64,000 nucleotides of DNA. Origin: Verrucomicrobiia bacterium (GTDB lineage Bacteria; Verrucomicrobiota; Verrucomicrobiia; Limisphaerales; JAEYXS01). Below, piece after piece: positions 60,164-64,000 of the stretch. A program made the position numbers and the translations under genes. Within the stretch, counting starts at the first letter, position 1. Each line of letters opens with the position of its first letter. Location of the stretch: the NCBI GenBank assembly GCA_036405135.1, contig DASWYF010000002.1, positions 186,001 through 250,000 of the forward strand, in the 5' to 3' direction. The notes beneath the pieces are model-generated. The model ran no database searches. It was not told where the DNA came from and saw nothing but the letters and a program-made list of their open reading frames with translations.

Positions 60164-60273
60164 CGCGCGCGGGAGTGTAGGAGCGAACCAACCGAACGCA
60201 AGCGAAGGGTTTCGCGTAGAAAAACTTCCCGAAAACTTGGCGAGTTTGATTGCTAACAATCGTGCAAAATGTT

Positions 60274-60395
60274 CTCCCTCTCCCCTTAACGGGGAGAGGG
60301 CCGGGGTGAGGGGTGAGACATGACACAAAGACCTCCATTTTATAGGGTTTCCCTCTCTCGGTGTTCGACGTTGGGCGTTGGATGTTCGATGTTTC
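60274..60395. repeat. Palindromic CTCTCCCC element and inverted AACATCGA repeat
   Basis: 60274-60318 is a CTCCCTCTCCCCTTAACGGG palindromic copy; 60354-60395 is the inverse of the AACATCGAAC unit. Both lie between the divergent helicase genes. Confidence 0.72.
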
Positions 60396-60454
60396 CGATA
60401 GTTCCCCTTACGGAATCCTCTTTCATTCCCCCTTTGTTTCGGCCAATTTACCGT

Positions 60455-62158
60455 ATGAGTTTTGCAGAGCTGGGTTTGTCCAGCGCAGTGATGGAAGGCG
60501 TGAAGGCCATGGGGTATGTGGAGCCAACGCCCATTCAGTTGTGTGCCATCCCCAAGATTTTGGCAGGTAAGGACGTCATTGGCAGTGCCCAGACTGGCAC
60601 TGGCAAGACGGCCGCTTTTGCGCTGCCCATATTGTCTAAACTGGAGAAGCCCGCTCCCGGTCCACGCGTCCTCGTGCTTGAGCCCACGCGTGAATTGGCT
60701 GCCCAAGTCGAGACCTCCTTCCGCGATTTCTCCCGCTTCACCCAATTGCGCTCCGTCGTCGTATTCGGCGGTGTCGGCTATGGGAAGCAGACGGACATGC
60801 TCCGCAGTGGCGTCGATATCCTCATTGCCACACCCGGACGCCTGATCGATTACCTCCAGCGCGGCACCGTTCGCTTGGATCAAGTGCAGCATCTCGTCCT
60901 CGATGAAGCCGATCGCATGCTGGACATGGGCTTCCTCCCTGACGTCCGCCGCATCATCGAGCGTTGCCCGAAGCAGCGCCAGACCTGTCTGTTCTCCGCC
61001 ACTGTTCCGCCGGACATTGATGCCCTCATCAAATGGTCCATGAACAAACCCGAGATCATCGAGATCGGCGCGCGCCGTTCCCCGGCCACTACGGTTAAGC
61101 ACGCCATCTTCCCTGTGGCCGATGGTCAAAAGACCGATCTGCTCCAGGCCTTGCTCGATCAGATTAATTACGATTCCGTCATCATCTTCTGCCGCACACG
61201 CCATCGCGCCGATCGCATCGCGAAATTCCTCAGCAAGAATCGCCATGCCGTTGCCACGCTCCACTCGGACCGTTCGCAACGCCAACGTGAAGACGCGCTC
61301 AAAGGCTTCCGCGATAAGCGCTACGATGTGCTCGTCGCTACGGACATCGCCGCCCGCGGCATCGATGTGCCTGAGGTCAGCCACGTCATTAATTTCGACG
61401 TCCCGCTCCACGCGGAGGACTACGTGCACCGCATCGGTCGTACCGGTCGTGCGCAAGCCACTGGCGACGCCTTCACCATCATGATCGCCGAGGAACGCGG
61501 CCAGGTCCGTGACATCGAGAAATTCATCGGCCAAAAGATTGTGCGCGAACGGCTGGAAAACTTCCCGTACAACGCCAGCCCGGCCTTTGATGAACTGCGT
61601 CCCGGCGAAACCATCAAGCCGAAGCCCCGTCAACAGCAACAGCGCCAGCAGCAACGGCCTCAACACCAGCCGCATCCGCAAAACCGGCCACCGCAGCAAC
61701 GCCCGCCTCAAGGCCAACCCCAATCTCAACAAGGTCAACCTCAGCGGCCACCGCAACAGCATCAGCAACATCAGCCGCAGAGACCGCCCCAACAGCGTCC
61801 TCAGCATCCGCGCCCGGCGCAACCGCAACAGCATGGCCAAGGCCCGCGTCCGCCCAGACCGCAACACCAGCAACCTCGGCACAACCAGCCAAACCGTGGA
61901 CCACGCCCGCAAGAACCGCGTGAGCCGCGTGAAGTGGATGGCAACCGCGAAGGCGCCAACGAACGTCCGCCCATCCACAAATGGCTGGCGAACCGTCCCG
62001 ACACCAGCGTGAGCAAGATTTACGGTGGACCCTTGCCCAGCCAGTCCAAGGGCCGTCGTGGCAAGCATCGTTCTGGTGGCGGTGGAGGTAATCGCCGCTT
62101 CGGCGGTGGTGGCGGCTACGGTGGTAGCAAGAGCCTGCCTCCCGGCCGCAGCTGGTAA
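60455..62158 (+). CDS. DEAD-box RNA helicase with long Q/P/R-rich tail
   Basis: 567 residues, RhlE-like. Core to about residue 375: Q motif GYVEPTPIQ, AQTGTGKT (45-52), PTRELAAQ, VLDEADRMLDMGF, SAT, HRIGRTGRA. A tail of about 180 residues follows, first a Gln/Pro/Arg low-complexity region (e.g. RPPQQRPPQGQPQSQQG), then PPIHKWLANRP and a Gly-rich basic end (RRFGGGGGYGG). Such tails drive RNA binding or condensation in other helicases. Start at ATG 60455; longer frame upstream includes repeat DNA. Confidence 0.92.
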   Translation: MSFAELGLSSAVMEGVKAMGYVEPTPIQLCAIPKILAGKDVIGSAQTGTGKTAAFALPILSKLEKPAPGPRVLVLEPTRELAAQVETSFRDFSRFTQLRSVVVFGGVGYGKQTDMLRSGVDILIATPGRLIDYLQRGTVRLDQVQHLVLDEADRMLDMGFLPDVRRIIERCPKQRQTCLFSATVPPDIDALIKWSMNKPEIIEIGARRSPATTVKHAIFPVADGQKTDLLQALLDQINYDSVIIFCRTRHRADRIAKFLSKNRHAVATLHSDRSQRQREDALKGFRDKRYDVLVATDIAARGIDVPEVSHVINFDVPLHAEDYVHRIGRTGRAQATGDAFTIMIAEERGQVRDIEKFIGQKIVRERLENFPYNASPAFDELRPGETIKPKPRQQQQRQQQRPQHQPHPQNRPPQQRPPQGQPQSQQGQPQRPPQQHQQHQPQRPPQQRPQHPRPAQPQQHGQGPRPPRPQHQQPRHNQPNRGPRPQEPREPREVDGNREGANERPPIHKWLANRPDTSVSKIYGGPLPSQSKGRRGKHRSGGGGGNRRFGGGGGYGGSKSLPPGRSW

Positions 62159-62213
62159 AGTTAGGGCAGAGGAGCTATTGCTCTTCACCTGTAGCACAGA
62201 TTGATTCAAGCAC

Positions 62214-62245
62214 GGGCGGTTCGAAAGAATCGCCCTTCGCGTTTT
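62214..62245 (+). terminator. Weak terminator-like hairpin after the DEAD-box gene
   Basis: 8-bp stem GGGCGGTT/AATCGCCC with one G-T pair and a CGAAAG loop, then TTCGCGTTTT. It lies 56 bases past the stop; the T-run is short. Confidence 0.45.
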
Positions 62246-62302
62246 CGCCCTAGATGCTGCTCCGAAATTTGATAACGGAAAATTATATGAAACAGGGCCG
62301 AA

Positions 62303-62410
62303 GTGAGAACCCTCTACCCTCGGAGGGGAGAGGGCCGGGGTGAGGGGTGCCGGGTTTGCCCTAAAAGCATGAAAACTTTTGAAGGGTAAAAGTCTTCCGG
62401 GCGCGATGAC
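62303..62410. repeat. Palindromic CCCTC element plus long imperfect hairpin
   Basis: 62303-62352 is a copy of the dispersed CCCTCGGAGGGGAGAGGGCC element. From 62390 a CTTCCGGGCG...CGCCCGGAAG hairpin with an inner TGACG/CGTCA stem follows, with a CCTTCCGGCCTCCTTGGCCT tail. No gene seen in 62159-62846. Confidence 0.65.
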
Positions 62411-62679
62411 GTTCTCCGTCACCCGCCCGGAAGTCCCCCTTCCGGCCTCCTTGGCCTTCGCTTCTTCCGGCCCCGTTTTTTCTCCTCCCTCGACCTTCAT
62501 GCCGCACACTTTAGCGAGGGGGGTAGGACATTGGCTGTCCATGTGAACTTTTAATCAAAATTATTTTTGAGTCGTAACTGTTTGGTTGTGAGTGTGTTGC
62601 GTTGTTTTCTTATTGAAGGCGGAAAAATTCTTAAAAAGAGTTCACCTAGAACACAAATCGCTTGCGATATTGATCGGTG

Positions 62680-62778
62680 TTATCCCGCCGGGATAAAAGA
62701 AAGTAGCCGGTTGGTTGAGCGAGGAACGAGCGATACCACCGGTCAAATCGGTAAATAAAATGCACTCTGAAGGAGTGC
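62680..62778. repeat. REP-like element: three hairpins in a row
   Basis: TTATCCC/GGGATAA (62680-62696), a larger imperfect stem around CCGGTTGG...CCACCGGT (62708-62744) and GCACTC/GAGTGC (62762-62778). This hairpin set and the GGAGTGCCAGAA tail look like REP sequences mobilised by Y1 transposases, but no transposase is present in the window. Confidence 0.5.
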
Positions 62779-62846
62779 CAGAAGGGGAGTTATTAATGCC
62801 TATCCGTGCAGTCCCTCCTGATGGTTGGCCTGCATTTTCAACCTGC

Positions 62847-64000
62847 TCATGCTGTCACTCGTGCTCCTGCCGCCCTCCTGAATATCCGGTTGAACACCCG
62901 TTCCCACCACGCCGGTTTGTGCATGAATGCCTCCGCCGCTACATCCCGGAAACGTCTGTTTAACTTCCGTTTCGCATAGATCACAAACCAGATATCCGCG
63001 AACACAGTGAGAACGGTGACAGCTGTCTGCATCGTCAGTTCTTCCGGATCAAATCCGCCGCCGAACATGAAAAAGACCTGTGAAATGAACATCACCAGCC
63101 ATGGTAGCAGCAGAACCCAGTAAAACGCTTTGGTCTCCGCTTCCACGATGCTTCTGCCCGCCAGCCCATGCCACATGCCCATCCAGATCATCGCCCAAGT
63201 ATCAAAGAAGAAGACCACCCCCAGCATGGCCAGCACTATGAGGTTATGCATGTTTGTATCAAAAGGCATGGGACCATGTCCGAAATCCACAAAGGTGCCC
63301 ATGATACCAGCAAAGAGGATGTCGTTGTTCGTATTGATGAGCATCGACTGGAACCAATAGAGCAGCAGCGCGCTTGTGACCAGCACCAGCCCAGCTAGAA
63401 ACCAGCGGTTCATCGCCTGCCGTTTGCCGGAGATGATTTCTCGCACTGTAAGGGAAGAGGTAAGCCAAAGTTCTAAAGCACCGCATTGTTTGGCTTTCTG
63501 AAAATCAACGCAGGCTTTCCAGCCGATGACCACTTTGATCACGAAGAAGATCATCGGCAGCAGAAAAGAGCAGTGACGGTCTTCTAGGATGGAAACCACA
63601 TACAGGTAAAAGAAAAAACCAAAGACCAGCCACAAACTGCGGACGTGACGGTGAGCGGCCAGATTGAAGATGGGATTGTCCGATCCATTCATGCTCAATC
63701 TGGCCCGCAGCCAGAATGGATGAGGTCGCCGATGGTCTGCCGTGGTGGACTTCTCCGTCATCCACGTGGTCCGCAGCCTTCTGGCTGCCAATGCAAGACA
63801 GCCAACGGAAAGGACCAGCAAAACCGCGATCCTTGACCAGAAGCCGAGAGGATTCACCTGATAGGCGATATCGGATGAATTCCCAAATGCCGCGAACGGA
63901 CTGGTCCATGCACCCCACTCCCCAAACGGTGACGGCAGGAACACGTCGAGCAACACCGGCAGCAGGAAAACCATCAGACAGACGAGGGACACAGCCCCGA
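62847..64000 (-). CDS. ABC-2-type membrane permease, 5'-truncated
   Basis: At least 384 residues, open to the window edge, so the N-terminus is missing; the GTG at 63992 is not a proven start. Many hydrophobic segments (SLVCLMVFLLPVLLDVF; LWLVFGFFFYLYVVSI; VLAMLGVVFFFDTWAMIW; FYWVLLLPWLVMFISQVFF). The short cytosolic segment LELWLTSSLTVREIISGK matches the coupling region of verrucomicrobial ABC permeases (x-L-L-x-x-PLTVRxI-x-x-G). The partner ATP-binding subunit is not visible, probably upstream outside the window. Confidence 0.65.
   Translation of the reverse strand, partial: GAVSLVCLMVFLLPVLLDVFLPSPFGEWGAWTSPFAAFGNSSDIAYQVNPLGFWSRIAVLLVLSVGCLALAARRLRTTWMTEKSTTADHRRPHPFWLRARLSMNGSDNPIFNLAAHRHVRSLWLVFGFFFYLYVVSILEDRHCSFLLPMIFFVIKVVIGWKACVDFQKAKQCGALELWLTSSLTVREIISGKRQAMNRWFLAGLVLVTSALLLYWFQSMLINTNNDILFAGIMGTFVDFGHGPMPFDTNMHNLIVLAMLGVVFFFDTWAMIWMGMWHGLAGRSIVEAETKAFYWVLLLPWLVMFISQVFFMFGGGFDPEELTMQTAVTVLTVFADIWFVIYAKRKLNRRFRDVAAEAFMHKPAWWERVFNRIFRRAAGARVTA

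Noticed and set aside
60164-62542. 793-residue N-terminal extension of the UvrD-like helicase frame
   Set aside because: It reads antisense through the DEAD-box gene and repeat DNA; the helicase family start is at 60163.
62567-62963. Two small open frames before the permease
   Set aside because: They run through the REP-like hairpins and have no family similarity.
1-64000. tRNA or rRNA genes
   Set aside because: I saw no conserved rRNA stretch or tRNA T-arm GGTTCGAxTCC next to a plausible cloverleaf in the gaps; a tRNAscan run would settle this.

Overview
This window is one contiguous piece of a bacterial chromosome, moderately GC-rich, with about 50 protein genes and no tRNA, rRNA or CRISPR array that I could find. 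The best guess for the host is Verrucomicrobiota, probably the Pedosphaera/Limisphaera side. That is an inference from the gene mix: a secreted CxPSR sulfatase, a secreted WAxxDP-repeat protein, a protein resembling the exosortase-associated TIGR04073 family, a MoxR/DUF58/TgpA set, a compact GspE/GspF pseudopilin locus, and gene borders full of dispersed palindromic repeats. No 16S or marker-gene placement was possible.

Layout. 1-4137: C-terminal part of transketolase, a beta-CASP metallo-beta-lactamase ribonuclease, apaG and infA. 4138-4943: repeats and a broken acetyltransferase remnant. 4944-17511: a surface-sugar locus holding lhgO, an SDR epimerase, heptose-1-phosphate guanylyltransferase, Nudix, heptose-7-phosphate kinase, a split minimal thiamine-diphosphate enzyme, a ColD-like PLP dehydratase with His in place of Lys, a B12-type radical SAM protein, three glycosyltransferases and a methyltransferase. 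17674-23924: a HupE/UreJ-like membrane protein, an M20 dipeptidase and a large AsmA-like protein. 24189-26829: rpsO and pnp. 26945-31553: a type II secretion/type IV pilus-like operon. 31550-36779: a small orphan, the sulfatase with its repeat-protein partner, and a secreted orphan. 36990-39802: nagB and nagA, divergent. 39874-44451: MoxR, DUF58 and transglutaminase. 44488-48552: a candidate structured RNA, a polytopic membrane protein, an excisionase-type HTH regulator with phased operator-like repeats, a pilin-like protein and a C39-like membrane peptidase. 48556-58069: glycosyltransferase, MOSC, serS, glgA, TPR lipoprotein, ispE, TIGR04073-like lipoprotein, ABM monooxygenase and iron alcohol dehydrogenase. 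58133-64000: a UvrD-family helicase, a DEAD-box helicase with a Q/P-rich tail, and a truncated ABC-type permease.

The most interesting system is the sugar locus. Two genes make GDP-D-glycero-D-manno-heptose. The next gene block adds a two-subunit ThDP enzyme reduced to its two catalytic domains, a ColD-type 3-dehydratase (which in the known case also uses a GDP sugar) and a radical SAM enzyme. Together these suggest a GDP-linked 3-deoxy, possibly two-carbon-branched, heptose for a cell-surface glycan. The individual enzyme families are recognisable. The combined pathway is my inference.

A second theme is repeat content. At least eight kinds of dispersed intergenic repeat recur, several forming hairpins, and in one place they appear to run into the 5' end of a gene.
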